Part shown: positions 33,682-41,857 of the stretch, piece by piece
How the letters are laid out: the number at the start of each line of letters is the position of its first letter
How positions within the stretch are numbered: the stretch's first letter is position 1
Assembly: GCF_001307275.1 (NCBI RefSeq)
Contig: NZ_CP012831.1
Coordinates: 5,696,501-5,760,500, forward strand
Reading direction: 5' to 3'
Length of the DNA stretch: 64,000 nucleotides
From: Pseudomonas fluorescens
GTDB taxonomy: Bacteria > Pseudomonadota > Gammaproteobacteria > Pseudomonadales > Pseudomonadaceae
Notes under the pieces: model-generated
The model's database searches: none
The model's input: the letters and a program-made list of their open reading frames with translations, nothing else
What the model was told of the DNA's origin: nothing
Made by a program: the position numbers and the translations under genes

Positions 33682-34925
33682 AGGTGCTCTCCGAAATGCT
33701 CCGCGACGTGGAGTGCGCTGACCACACCGTCTTCATGAAAACCGTTGGCCCAATAGGCTCCGCAGAAATAGCTGTGCCGCTGCCCTTGCAACTCACCCTG
33801 GCGGGCCTGTGCGGCGACGCCGGCGAGGCTGTACTGGGGATGGGCGTAATCGAAGCGTGCAAGCACCAGGGCCGGGTCGACCGCATCGCTCTGGTTCAGG
33901 CTCACGCAAAAGGTCACCGGCGCGTCCAGGCCCTGGAGGATGTTCATGTTGTACGTCAGCGCGGCCGGTGCCTGGGGTGGTCCACCGAGGCGGTAGTTCC
34001 AGCTTGCCCAGGCCTGGCGCCGCCGTGGCAGTAGTCGGGTATCGGTGTGCAGCAGCACTTCGTTGCTGGCGTAGGCCAAGGCACCGAGGACCTCGGTCTC
34101 TTCGGCGCTGGGAGCCTCGAGCAGGGCGAGGGCCTGGTCGCTGTGGCAGGCGAACACCACTTTATCGAAGTGCTCGATGCCAACTGCGCTGGTCACGCTG
34201 ACCCCGCTGGCGTCCCGGCTGACGCGTTGCACCGGGCAGTCGAGTCGGATGTGCTGGCGGAACCCGGCGCACAACGGGGTGATATAACCGCAAGAGCCGC
34301 CTTCGATCACGCGCCATTGCGGACGGTGGTTGACTGACAGCAGACCGTGGTTGTGGCAGAAGCGCACGAAGAACTGCAGCGGAAACTCCAGCATCCTGGC
34401 CGGCGACATCGACCAGATCGCCGAACCCATAGGCACGATGTAGTGATCGATGAAACGCTGGCCGTAACCGTGGCTGTGCAGGTAGTCACCGAGCCGCGTG
34501 GCAGCGTCGATGCGTTGCGCCTGCAGATCGGCTGTCGCCTGCCGGTTGAACCGCAGGATGTCTCGCAGCATGCCCCAGAAACCGGGTGACAGCAGGTTGC
34601 GCCGGCGGGCGAACAGGCTGCGCAAGGTGTGGCCCTTGTATTCTTGCCCGGTGGCCGGTTCATGCACCGAGAAACTCATTTCCGTAGGGCGCGAAGCGAC
34701 ACCCAATTGGTCCAGCAGGCGAATGAAGTTCGGGTAGGTCCAGTCGTTGTACACGATGAAACCGGTATCCACGCCATAGCGTCGGCCTTGCCAATCGACC
34801 TCCACGGTATGGGTGTGGCCCCCGATCCGGTCGTCGGCCTCGAAGAGGGTGATCTGATGGCGACGGTTCAACAGGTAGGCGCAGGTCAACCCGGAAATGC
34901 CACTGCCGATGATTGCGATGCGCAT
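33678..34925 (-). CDS. FAD-dependent amine-oxidase-like oxidoreductase
   Basis: A 415-residue flavoprotein with an N-terminal dinucleotide-binding motif (IIGSGISGLTCAYLL) and the acidic FEADDRIGGHTHT segment of flavin amine oxidase/desaturase relatives. C-terminal FAD-binding is seen in NGFHEDGVVSA. In Rhodobacter a comparable protein is implicated in fatty-acid desaturation in the furan fatty-acid route (recalled, unverified), which would suit the neighbouring methyltransferase. It overlaps the DUF1365 start by 4 bp. Confidence 0.87.
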   Translation of the reverse strand: MRIAIIGSGISGLTCAYLLNRRHQITLFEADDRIGGHTHTVEVDWQGRRYGVDTGFIVYNDWTYPNFIRLLDQLGVASRPTEMSFSVHEPATGQEYKGHTLRSLFARRRNLLSPGFWGMLRDILRFNRQATADLQAQRIDAATRLGDYLHSHGYGQRFIDHYIVPMGSAIWSMSPARMLEFPLQFFVRFCHNHGLLSVNHRPQWRVIEGGSCGYITPLCAGFRQHIRLDCPVQRVSRDASGVSVTSAVGIEHFDKVVFACHSDQALALLEAPSAEETEVLGALAYASNEVLLHTDTRLLPRRRQAWASWNYRLGGPPQAPAALTYNMNILQGLDAPVTFCVSLNQSDAVDPALVLARFDYAHPQYSLAGVAAQARQGELQGQRHSYFCGAYWANGFHEDGVVSALHVAEHFGEHL

Positions 34926-34928
34926 GTC

Positions 34929-35684
34929 TCAAGATTCCTTGTTGGGGCGTGCCAGGCGCCGGCCCAGGGCCAGCCGCCAGCGGGCGGGCAACTGTCCGAG
35001 CAGGCGTAGAACGGCGGTGAAGGCCCAGGGAAATGCGATGTCCAGCGGCCGTGCCGGCAAGCACCGGGCGATATGCCGTGCCGCCTGTTGCGCTGACCAG
35101 CGCATGGGCATGGGGAAGTCGTTGCGCCGGGTCAGCGGGGTATCGACGAAACCGGGGCTCACCAGAGTGACGTCGATGCCTTCGGCGGCCAGGTCGATAC
35201 GCAGGGATTCCACCAGGTAGCGCAATGCCGCCTTCGAGGCTCCGTAAGCCCCGGCACGCGGCAGGGCCAGCCAGGTGACCGCGCTGCCCACCACCACCAG
35301 ATGCGGGCGTTGGCCCCGGCGTAGCAAGGGCAAGGCCGCCTCCAGGCAATGGCTGGTACCGAGCAGGTTGGTGGTGATGACACGCTCGACGAGGTGGGTG
35401 TCGAAATGCCCGGATTCCAGGTATTCACAGGTCCCGGCATTGAGGATCACCACGTCCAGCGCCAACCATTCACGCTCGATCTGCTGGCAGACCAGGGCGA
35501 CCTGGCGCGGGTCGGTCAGGTCGCCCGGCAGTGCCAGCACCTGGTCTGGATAGCGGGCCGCCAACGCCTGCAAGGGTTCTGCCTGGCGTGCGCTCAATGC
35601 CAGGTGATGGCCTTGTTCCAGCAACTGTGCCGCGAGGGCCGCGCCAATGCCGCTGCTGGCCCCGGTCAGCCAGATGCGGCTCAT
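34929..35684 (-). CDS. Short-chain dehydrogenase/reductase
   Basis: A 251-residue classical SDR with cofactor motif TGASSGIG and catalytic AYGASKAAL (YxxxK), plus NAG in NAGTCEY. It starts MSRIWLTG at ATG 35684, overlapping the upstream NTF2-like gene by 4 bp. It lies in the same operon as the flavoprotein and methyltransferase. The substrate is unknown. Confidence 0.88.
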   Translation of the reverse strand: MSRIWLTGASSGIGAALAAQLLEQGHHLALSARQAEPLQALAARYPDQVLALPGDLTDPRQVALVCQQIEREWLALDVVILNAGTCEYLESGHFDTHLVERVITTNLLGTSHCLEAALPLLRRGQRPHLVVVGSAVTWLALPRAGAYGASKAALRYLVESLRIDLAAEGIDVTLVSPGFVDTPLTRRNDFPMPMRWSAQQAARHIARCLPARPLDIAFPWAFTAVLRLLGQLPARWRLALGRRLARPNKES

Positions 35685-36103
35685 GCCAGCCTCCGCTTGA
35701 GCCAGCGGACCGCCGGTCCCAGCAACGGCAGGTGTTCGTAGAGCAGGGCGCCGGCGTCGAAGAAATCCTGGTGATGGTAGACACGGTCGGTCCAGCGCAA
35801 ATGGCTGCAACCCTGCAAGGCAATGGGGGCGCCGCCTGCCAGGCGTGGGTGCCGAAAGTGCAAGGTCCAGCGCAGATAACCTTCACCGGGAGCGACCTCA
35901 TCGAACGCGTGGAAGTCGTAGCGCACGTCATGGGCGTTGGCATACAACTGCGCAAAGTACTCGCGCAAGGCGGTCAGGCCTTCGATCCGGTGCAACGGGT
36001 CCTGGAAATGGATGTCGACGCTGTAGAGCTCATCGAGCTCGCCGAGGCGACTGGCGTCCAGCTTGGCGAAAGCCTGGGCGAAACGCTGGAGATAGGCGGA
36101 CAT
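35681..36103 (-). CDS. NTF2-like (SnoaL-type) protein
   Basis: A 140-residue protein of the NTF2/SnoaL fold: SVDIHFQDPLHRIEG, ALREYFAQLYANAHDVRYDF, then GCSHLRWTD. It is the first gene of the minus-strand operon. ATG 36103 (MSAYLQRFAQ) is preferred to the longer frame, which would cross the operator. Its catalytic or binding role in the pathway is unknown. Confidence 0.82.
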   Translation of the reverse strand: MSAYLQRFAQAFAKLDASRLGELDELYSVDIHFQDPLHRIEGLTALREYFAQLYANAHDVRYDFHAFDEVAPGEGYLRWTLHFRHPRLAGGAPIALQGCSHLRWTDRVYHHQDFFDAGALLYEHLPLLGPAVRWLKRRLA

Positions 36104-36120
36104 GCTAGGCTCCGAAATAT

Positions 36121-36144
36121 TGTACAGAAAACTGTTTCTGTACA
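36121..36144 (-). promoter_or_regulatory. LitR-type operator TGTACA-N12-TGTACA
   Basis: TGTACA at 36121-36126 and 36139-36144 with 12 bp between. It begins 18 bp before the NTF2-like ATG and matches the operator at 29651-29674. It would let one regulator switch both convergent operons. Confidence 0.75.
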
Positions 36145-36168
36145 AGTTTTGAAGCCTACTTCAGGAGT

Positions 36169-36213
36169 TATACATTTGAAAGTTTTTTGTACAAGAAAAT
36201 GTGAATTTGTACA
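36169..36213 (-). promoter_or_regulatory. Second, irregular set of TGTACA half-sites
   Basis: TATACA at 36169-36174, TGTACA at 36188-36193 and TGTACA at 36208-36213 lie upstream of the canonical operator, with gaps of 13 and 14 bp instead of 12. The region is AT-rich, with the minus-strand -35/-10 elements probably among these half-sites. Confidence 0.5.
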
Positions 36214-36282
36214 ATTTTAGTCGAGGCAAGAGCAGGGCGTCGCAAGCCCTGCTTTGCGTCTTGCTGGCTCACGTCTCCTGGA

Positions 36283-37368
36283 TCATTGCGCCCGGGCTTC
36301 GGCCAGGGTCGGATAATCCGTGTAGCCCCGTTCTTCGCCTTGGTAGAAGGTCGCTGCGTCGGGTGTGTTCAACGCCTCACCCTGTTTGAAGCGCTCCACC
36401 AGGTCCGGGTTCGCCAGGAATGGCGTTCCGAACGCCACCAGGTCCGCTTCGCCACGACCGATGGCATTGCCCGCACGTTCCGCGCTGTAACCGCCGTTGG
36501 CAATGTAGGGGCCACCGAAGCGGCGCTTGAGTTCGAGGAAGTCGAACGGGCCTTCACCCAGTTCCACGATGTGCAGGTAGGCCAGGCCATAACGGCTGAG
36601 CATCCGGGCTGCGTATTCGAATGTCGCCTGCGGGTTGCTGTCGCTCATCGAGAAATAACTGAAGATCGGCGACAGGCGCACGCCCACCCGGCTGGCCCCG
36701 AAGACTTCGATCACCGACTCGACCACCTCCTTGAGGAAACGCGCGCGGTTCTCGATCGAGCCGCCGTAGGCATCGGTGCGTTGGTTGGTGCCGTCACGCA
36801 GGAACTGGTCGATCAGGTAGCCATTGGCACCGTGGATCTCTACGCCGTCGAAGCCAGCCAGCTTCGCGTTGACAGCGGCCTGGCGGAAGTCGGCGACCAC
36901 GCCCGGGATCTCGTCGAGTTCCAGCGCCCGTGGCAGTTCATAAGGCTTGAGGCCTTCGGGGGTGTAGATCTCGCCATCGGCCTTGATCGCCGAGGGTGCT
37001 ACCGGTTGGGCGCCGTTGACTTGCACCAGGGGATGGGACAGACGGCCCACGTGCCAGAGCTGCAAAAAGATTTGCCCACCCTCGGCATGGACCGCGTCGG
37101 TCACCTGTTTCCAGCCGGTGATTTGCTCAGGGGTAAAAATCCCCGGCGTTCTCAGGTAACCCTTGCCCTGGGCCGACACCTGGGAGCCTTCGCTGATGAT
37201 CAAGCCGGCGCTGGCGCGTTGGCTGTAGTACTCGGCCATCAGGGCCGTGGCCGCATCGCCTGTTCCTGCGCGGCTGCGGGTCATCGGCGCCATGATCATG
37301 CGGTTTTTCAGGGACAGCTTGCCGACCTGGGCGCGGGACAGCAGAAGGTCGAGACCGATGTTGGTCAT
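36283..37368 (-). CDS. Old-yellow-enzyme-family alkene reductase
   Basis: A 361-residue FMN-dependent ene-reductase (NemA/XenB type). It contains APMTRSRA, WHVGRLSH and the catalytic-face motif GVEIHGANGYLIDQFL with its His/Asn pair. It reduces activated C=C bonds of electrophiles. ATG 37368 has GAGGTG 8 nt upstream; the GTG at 37377 is a possible alternative. The pirin gene lies upstream on the same strand (54-bp gap). Confidence 0.92.
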   Translation of the reverse strand: MTNIGLDLLLSRAQVGKLSLKNRMIMAPMTRSRAGTGDAATALMAEYYSQRASAGLIISEGSQVSAQGKGYLRTPGIFTPEQITGWKQVTDAVHAEGGQIFLQLWHVGRLSHPLVQVNGAQPVAPSAIKADGEIYTPEGLKPYELPRALELDEIPGVVADFRQAAVNAKLAGFDGVEIHGANGYLIDQFLRDGTNQRTDAYGGSIENRARFLKEVVESVIEVFGASRVGVRLSPIFSYFSMSDSNPQATFEYAARMLSRYGLAYLHIVELGEGPFDFLELKRRFGGPYIANGGYSAERAGNAIGRGEADLVAFGTPFLANPDLVERFKQGEALNTPDAATFYQGEERGYTDYPTLAEARAQ

Positions 37369-37422
37369 GATGTTCACCTCTATGGGATTCGGACAGTGGA
37401 TCAGGGTTGAGTCGAGGAGCGG

Positions 37423-38262
37423 CTAGGCCAGCCGACCCTCTTGCTGCAAAACGGTGCCGATGCGCTGGATTTCCTTCTCGCCTTTTTCCAGTGCGGCTTT
37501 GCTGGTGTGCACGGAGTAGTAGCCCATCACCAGGTCGTGGGGATGCTTGACCGCCGAACCGAGCACGAAGGAGGTCGCGCCCTGGGCAACGATGTCGATG
37601 GCTCCGCCGGATTCTTCGAACACCACCATTTCCCCGGCATTGACGTTGCCGCCAGCGTCGAGGCTGCCGTCGTTGACCGCCAGCCAGGCAACGGTGTGCC
37701 CAGCCGGTGGCGTATAGCGCCAGCGTTCCTGGTCTTTCAATTGCACAGCCAAGTAGTTCATGCCCGCCGGGGCTGCAACGCTGCTGCGAGCCGCGCCATG
37801 TTGGCCGAGCAACACCAGCGCCGGACCCTCCCGGCGGATAGCGGAGGGCGCCAGGTAGACACTGTGGGCCGGGGCATTCTCTTCATCGGCCGGCAGCGCG
37901 ACCCAAAGCTGGAAGCCTTTGATCGGCGAGCCCTCCACTGGCCTGCCGTCATGCCATACGCCATTGCCTGCGTGCATCCATTCCATGCCGCCGGAGGGCA
38001 ACACGCCCGATTGACCGGTGGTGTCTTCGTAAGTCACCTGGCCGTCGATCATGTAGGTCAGCGTGGCGATACCGGAGTGGGGGTGCATGCCGAAACCTTT
38101 TGGCATGACGTTGTCCGTGAAAGCGAAGAGGTCGAGAAACACAAAGGGCTTGCAGAGTTGGCCGAGGTCGCCCGGGCTCATGAGGCGCGTGATCGGCCCG
38201 TGGCGGTTGCCCCGGGTGCGGTGGACGATGGTACGCGGTGGCGCTGCGACGATGCTGTTCAT
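37423..38262 (-). CDS. Pirin-family bicupin protein
   Basis: A 279-residue pirin with a metal-binding first cupin (GMHPHSGIATLTYMIDG, then GGMEWMHAGNGVWHDG) and a less conserved second domain. Pirins include quercetin dioxygenase-like enzymes and redox modulators. The gene precedes the alkene reductase and diverges from a LysR gene, which probably controls both. Confidence 0.9.
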   Translation of the reverse strand: MNSIVAAPPRTIVHRTRGNRHGPITRLMSPGDLGQLCKPFVFLDLFAFTDNVMPKGFGMHPHSGIATLTYMIDGQVTYEDTTGQSGVLPSGGMEWMHAGNGVWHDGRPVEGSPIKGFQLWVALPADEENAPAHSVYLAPSAIRREGPALVLLGQHGAARSSVAAPAGMNYLAVQLKDQERWRYTPPAGHTVAWLAVNDGSLDAGGNVNAGEMVVFEESGGAIDIVAQGATSFVLGSAVKHPHDLVMGYYSVHTSKAALEKGEKEIQRIGTVLQQEGRLA

Positions 38263-38385
38263 GGATGACCTCGGATTCTTGAGCGTTGGTGGCCTCGATG
38301 CGAGAAGGATAAGTGCCTGGCAATAGATTGATTAGTCGATACAATCGGATTGAACTCATCCAAAAAATGAAGGAATCGCGACCTG

Positions 38386-39300
38386 ATGCTCGATCTGAAT
38401 GATGTCGCACTGTTTGTCCAGGTGGTGCGCAGCGGCAGCTTTGCCGAAGCAGCCAGGCGACTGGGCATGCCTTCCAATACCGTGAGCCGGCGGGTCCAGC
38501 AGTTGGAGGCGCAATTGGGGAAGCGACTGTTGCAACGCTCCACTCGCAAACTCACGCTGACTCAGGTGGGGCAGGGGTTCTATGAACGCTGCGTCAGCGC
38601 CGTGGATGGGCTGACCGAGGCGGGGCAGGAACTGATGAAGGGCAGCGATGAACCCAGTGGCCTGGTGCGTATCGCGGCGATGGCGGATTTCTTCGATTTT
38701 TTCCCGATGCAATGGGTGGCCGACTTTCTCGTCGCGCATCCTCGGGTGCAGCTTGATTTCGTGCTCAGCGATGCCAAAGTCGACCTGATTGCCGACCGCA
38801 TCGACGTGGCCTTTCGCGGCGGTGCGCTACAGGACTCCGGGTATGTCGGGCGCCAACTCATCAAGAACGAAGGTGATGGGATGGTCGCCAGCCCCGCCTA
38901 CATCGCCAAGCGCGGTGCGCCGAGTTCGCTGCAGGAGTTGGCTCACCACGACAGCGTGGCCTTTGCCCATCCCAGCGGCTTGAGTCACTGGCGGCTCATC
39001 GGCCCGGACGGCACCGAGGAAGAGGTGCAGGTTCCCAGCCGCTTCAACGCCAACACCGCTCAAGCGTTGCGCAAGGCTGCCGTGGCGGGCCTGGGCATCG
39101 CCGTGCTGCCCTCGGCGCTGAGCAGCGTGGACCTGGACGCTGGAAGGCTGGTACGTGTGTTGCCGCAGTACCAGCGTATTGGCTTCGGCCTCAATGTGCT
39201 CTATCCGAGCCGGCGCCAATTGCCGCTGGCGGTCTCGGCGTTCATTGCGTTGGTGATGGAAAAGCTGGAGCTCAAGGCGTTTCCGGCGCGGTTGAACTGA
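38386..39300 (+). CDS. LysR-family transcriptional regulator
   Basis: A 304-residue LysR regulator with N-terminal winged helix (FVQVVRSGSFAEAARRLGMPSNTVSRRVQQLE) followed by the effector-binding domain. It is divergent from pirin and the alkene reductase, with a 123-bp gap that contains GATACAATC/GGATTG-like dyads. Control of those genes is inferred from position. Confidence 0.92.
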   Translation: MLDLNDVALFVQVVRSGSFAEAARRLGMPSNTVSRRVQQLEAQLGKRLLQRSTRKLTLTQVGQGFYERCVSAVDGLTEAGQELMKGSDEPSGLVRIAAMADFFDFFPMQWVADFLVAHPRVQLDFVLSDAKVDLIADRIDVAFRGGALQDSGYVGRQLIKNEGDGMVASPAYIAKRGAPSSLQELAHHDSVAFAHPSGLSHWRLIGPDGTEEEVQVPSRFNANTAQALRKAAVAGLGIAVLPSALSSVDLDAGRLVRVLPQYQRIGFGLNVLYPSRRQLPLAVSAFIALVMEKLELKAFPARLN

Positions 39301-39345
39301 GCTGGCCATTACGATCCGAGTCTGTGCCCACCGTTTGATCCTGGT

Positions 39346-40560
39346 TCAGCGAAGTGCATCGCAGAATCCGCGAATCGCTTCGCAGGCCTGGCGCAAGGAC
39401 GCATCATCCAGGGCGTAGGCAATGCGAATGTAAGGGCCAAGTCCGAACGCGCTGCCGTGTACCACTGCCACGTCTGCTTCATCGAGCAGCGCGTGAGCGA
39501 CATCTTCATCGGTGTGCAGCACCCGTCCTCCGGATGAGGTCCGGCCGATCAAGCCGGCACAGGAGGCGAACGCATAGAAGGCGCCACCCGGGCTTGCGCA
39601 GGCAAGACCCGGCGTGGCATTCAGCAGCGCCACCATCAAGTCGCGACGACGCTGAAACACGGCACGGCTTTCGCGAATGAAGTCCTTGGGGCCGTCCAAT
39701 GCAGCCAAGGCTGCTTGTTGGGAGATTGAGCTGGCGCCCGAAGTCTGCTGCCCTTGGAGTTTTTCCATGGCCTCCAGCAGCCAGCGTGGCCCGGTGGCAA
39801 ACCCGATGCGCCAGCCCGTCATGGCATAGGCCTTGGAAACCCCGTTCATGGTCAGGGTGCGCGAAGCCAGCCGTGGTTCGACTTGGGCAAGGGTATAGAA
39901 CACCTGATCATCGAAGATCAAATGCTCGTAGATGTCGTCCGCCAGGATCAGCACGTGAGGATGGGCCAGCAACACGTCGGCCAGGGCTTGCAGTTCTTCC
40001 CGGCTATACACCGCACCGGTCGGGTTGGACGGCGAGTTGAGGATCAACCAGCGGGTCTGCGGGGTGATCGCCGCATCCAGCGCGGCGGGCGTCAACTTGA
40101 AGCCGCTGTCGGCATCGCAGGTGACAATCCGGGACTCGCCGCCACAGAGCTGGACCATCTCCGGATAACTGACCCAATAGGGCGCCGGCACGATGACCTG
40201 ATCCCCCTCGTCAAGGGTCGCGGCCAGGGCGTTGTAGATGACTTGCTTGCCACCGTTGCAGACCAGGGTGTCCTGCCAGGTGACGTCAAGGCCGTTTTCC
40301 TGGCGGAACTTGGCGGCCACGGCTTCACGCAGGGACCGTACGCCGGCGACCTGGGTGTAGCGGGTGTGACCCTGTCCGATGGCCTCGATCGCCGCCTCGC
40401 GAATGTGCTTGGGCGTATCGAAATCAGGCTCGCCGGCGCACAGCGAAATGATCTTCGCCCCCTGTGCGCGACGTTCGGCCACCCGGTCCATGATCCGATA
40501 GGTCGCCGAGGATTGCGCACGCGCCAGGCGCCGATTCAGTCGTTGGATGTCGACGCTCAT
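39346..40560 (-). CDS. Class I/II (aspartate-type) aminotransferase
   Basis: A 404-residue PLP enzyme of fold type I: SLCAGEPDFDTPKHI, NSPSNPTG, DDIYEHLIFD, the Schiff-base region NGVSKAYAMTGWRIG with the PLP Lys, and the Arg in GPYIRIAYA that binds the substrate carboxylate. It resembles aspartate aminotransferases but the substrate is not fixed. ATG 40560 overlaps the end of the upstream RraA gene by 4 bp, so it is the last gene of the RraA operon. Confidence 0.9.
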   Translation of the reverse strand: MSVDIQRLNRRLARAQSSATYRIMDRVAERRAQGAKIISLCAGEPDFDTPKHIREAAIEAIGQGHTRYTQVAGVRSLREAVAAKFRQENGLDVTWQDTLVCNGGKQVIYNALAATLDEGDQVIVPAPYWVSYPEMVQLCGGESRIVTCDADSGFKLTPAALDAAITPQTRWLILNSPSNPTGAVYSREELQALADVLLAHPHVLILADDIYEHLIFDDQVFYTLAQVEPRLASRTLTMNGVSKAYAMTGWRIGFATGPRWLLEAMEKLQGQQTSGASSISQQAALAALDGPKDFIRESRAVFQRRRDLMVALLNATPGLACASPGGAFYAFASCAGLIGRTSSGGRVLHTDEDVAHALLDEADVAVVHGSAFGLGPYIRIAYALDDASLRQACEAIRGFCDALR

Positions 40561-41195
40561 GCGCGGGTTCTCCACTCGGTCAGGTTCATCAGTTCCAAGG
40601 TTGAGCGGCCTTCGGTCAACGCTTGCATCATCTGGGCTTCCTTGTTGGCGCGGGCTTCGCCTTCGGCCAGGGTTCGTGCGACATCCGCCTTGGGAATGAT
40701 GATCACACCGTCTTCGTCGGCCACCACCAGGTCGCCTTGGGCAACATGGGCACCGTTGAAATTGAACGGCTGGCCCACCGACGGCGCGCTGGCCTTGACC
40801 GTGCCTTTGACCGAAATGCCGCGGGCAAACACCGGGAACCGGCGTCTTTTCAGCGCCGCGATGTCGCGCACGCCACCATCGATGACCAGGCCGACCACGC
40901 CCGCTGTTTCAGCCGCCACGGTGAGCACTTCGCCCCAGTAGCCGGCGATGAAACTACCCGTGCCCACGACCAGCACGCTGCCACGGGGTACGCGTTCCAT
41001 GGCCAGGTGCAGGGCCAGGTTGTCACCCGGCGAGCATTCCAGTGGGTAAGCGGGTGCAGCGATGAAGGCACCGTCCCAGACCGGGCGGATCGCGCTGTCG
41101 ACCGCGCAGGGCTGGTGGCAGGCTTCATACAGGGTCGAGCTGCCCAAAACCTTGGCCCGGGCGTGAAAATCCTTGGGGAACAGGAGCGTGGTCAT
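40557..41195 (-). CDS. RraA-fold protein, first-type paralogue (E-X20-R-D)
   Basis: A 212-residue protein of the RraA/HMG aldolase family. The catalytic area reads VIDGGVRDIAAL. In the aldolase/decarboxylase members this Arg-Asp is preceded 21 residues earlier by Asp (D-X20-R-D); here the residue is Glu. It may therefore bind the metal differently or act with a paralogue. It is the third RraA gene of the operon and the least similar one. Confidence 0.87.
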   Translation of the reverse strand: MTTLLFPKDFHARAKVLGSSTLYEACHQPCAVDSAIRPVWDGAFIAAPAYPLECSPGDNLALHLAMERVPRGSVLVVGTGSFIAGYWGEVLTVAAETAGVVGLVIDGGVRDIAALKRRRFPVFARGISVKGTVKASAPSVGQPFNFNGAHVAQGDLVVADEDGVIIIPKADVARTLAEGEARANKEAQMMQALTEGRSTLELMNLTEWRTRA

Positions 41196-41857
41196 CAGAC
41201 TTTCCTCTGCAGGCTGTGGTAGCCCAGTGCGGCGCGGGCTTCTTTCAAGGTCTTGCCTTGGGCGATCAGGGCACGGATGTCGGCTTCGACCGATTCGATC
41301 TGCCGGGCGCAGGCCGCCACTTCCGCGGCCCGGTCACGGGGGACGACCACCACGCCGTTGGCGTCGGCGACCACGATGTCACGGGCACAGACCCGGGCGG
41401 TGCCGATGGACACCGGCTGGTTCACCGACTGCACCTGCACGCGGTCCTTGCCGGTGCGCATGAAGCGGCCTTTGCTGAAGATCGGATAGCCGTCGCCCAG
41501 GGCCTTGTTCACGTCACGGCAGACACCGTCGATGACGGTGGCGGCGATCTGCCGCGAGCCTGCGTACTGGGTCATGATGTCGCCCCACACGGTGCAGTCG
41601 GTGCGGCCGCCATTGTCGATGACCACCACGTCGCCAGCAGCCACGTCTTCGATGAAGTCGCCCACCGTGCCCGGCGGAGTGCTGGCCGAGACGTATTGCA
41701 CGGTAAATGCCGGCCCGACGATGACTTGGTTGTAGTTGTCCAGGGGCGCTACGCCGAGGCATTGGCCGGGCAGGCCGAGTTTATCCAGTGCGTCGGAGAT
41801 GCCTGGGGTGTCCAGGCCTTCGAACAAGGCGACCAGGCTTTTATCTTCAAGGTTCAT
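41195..41857 (-). CDS. RraA-fold aldolase/decarboxylase paralogue
   Basis: A 220-residue RraA/HMG-CHA aldolase-family protein. The full D-X20-R-D motif is present (WGDIMT...VIDGVCRD), so metal-dependent aldolase or oxaloacetate decarboxylase activity is likely. It touches both neighbours by one base (stop/start overlap), which indicates coupled translation. Confidence 0.88.
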   Translation of the reverse strand: MNLEDKSLVALFEGLDTPGISDALDKLGLPGQCLGVAPLDNYNQVIVGPAFTVQYVSASTPPGTVGDFIEDVAAGDVVVIDNGGRTDCTVWGDIMTQYAGSRQIAATVIDGVCRDVNKALGDGYPIFSKGRFMRTGKDRVQVQSVNQPVSIGTARVCARDIVVADANGVVVVPRDRAAEVAACARQIESVEADIRALIAQGKTLKEARAALGYHSLQRKV

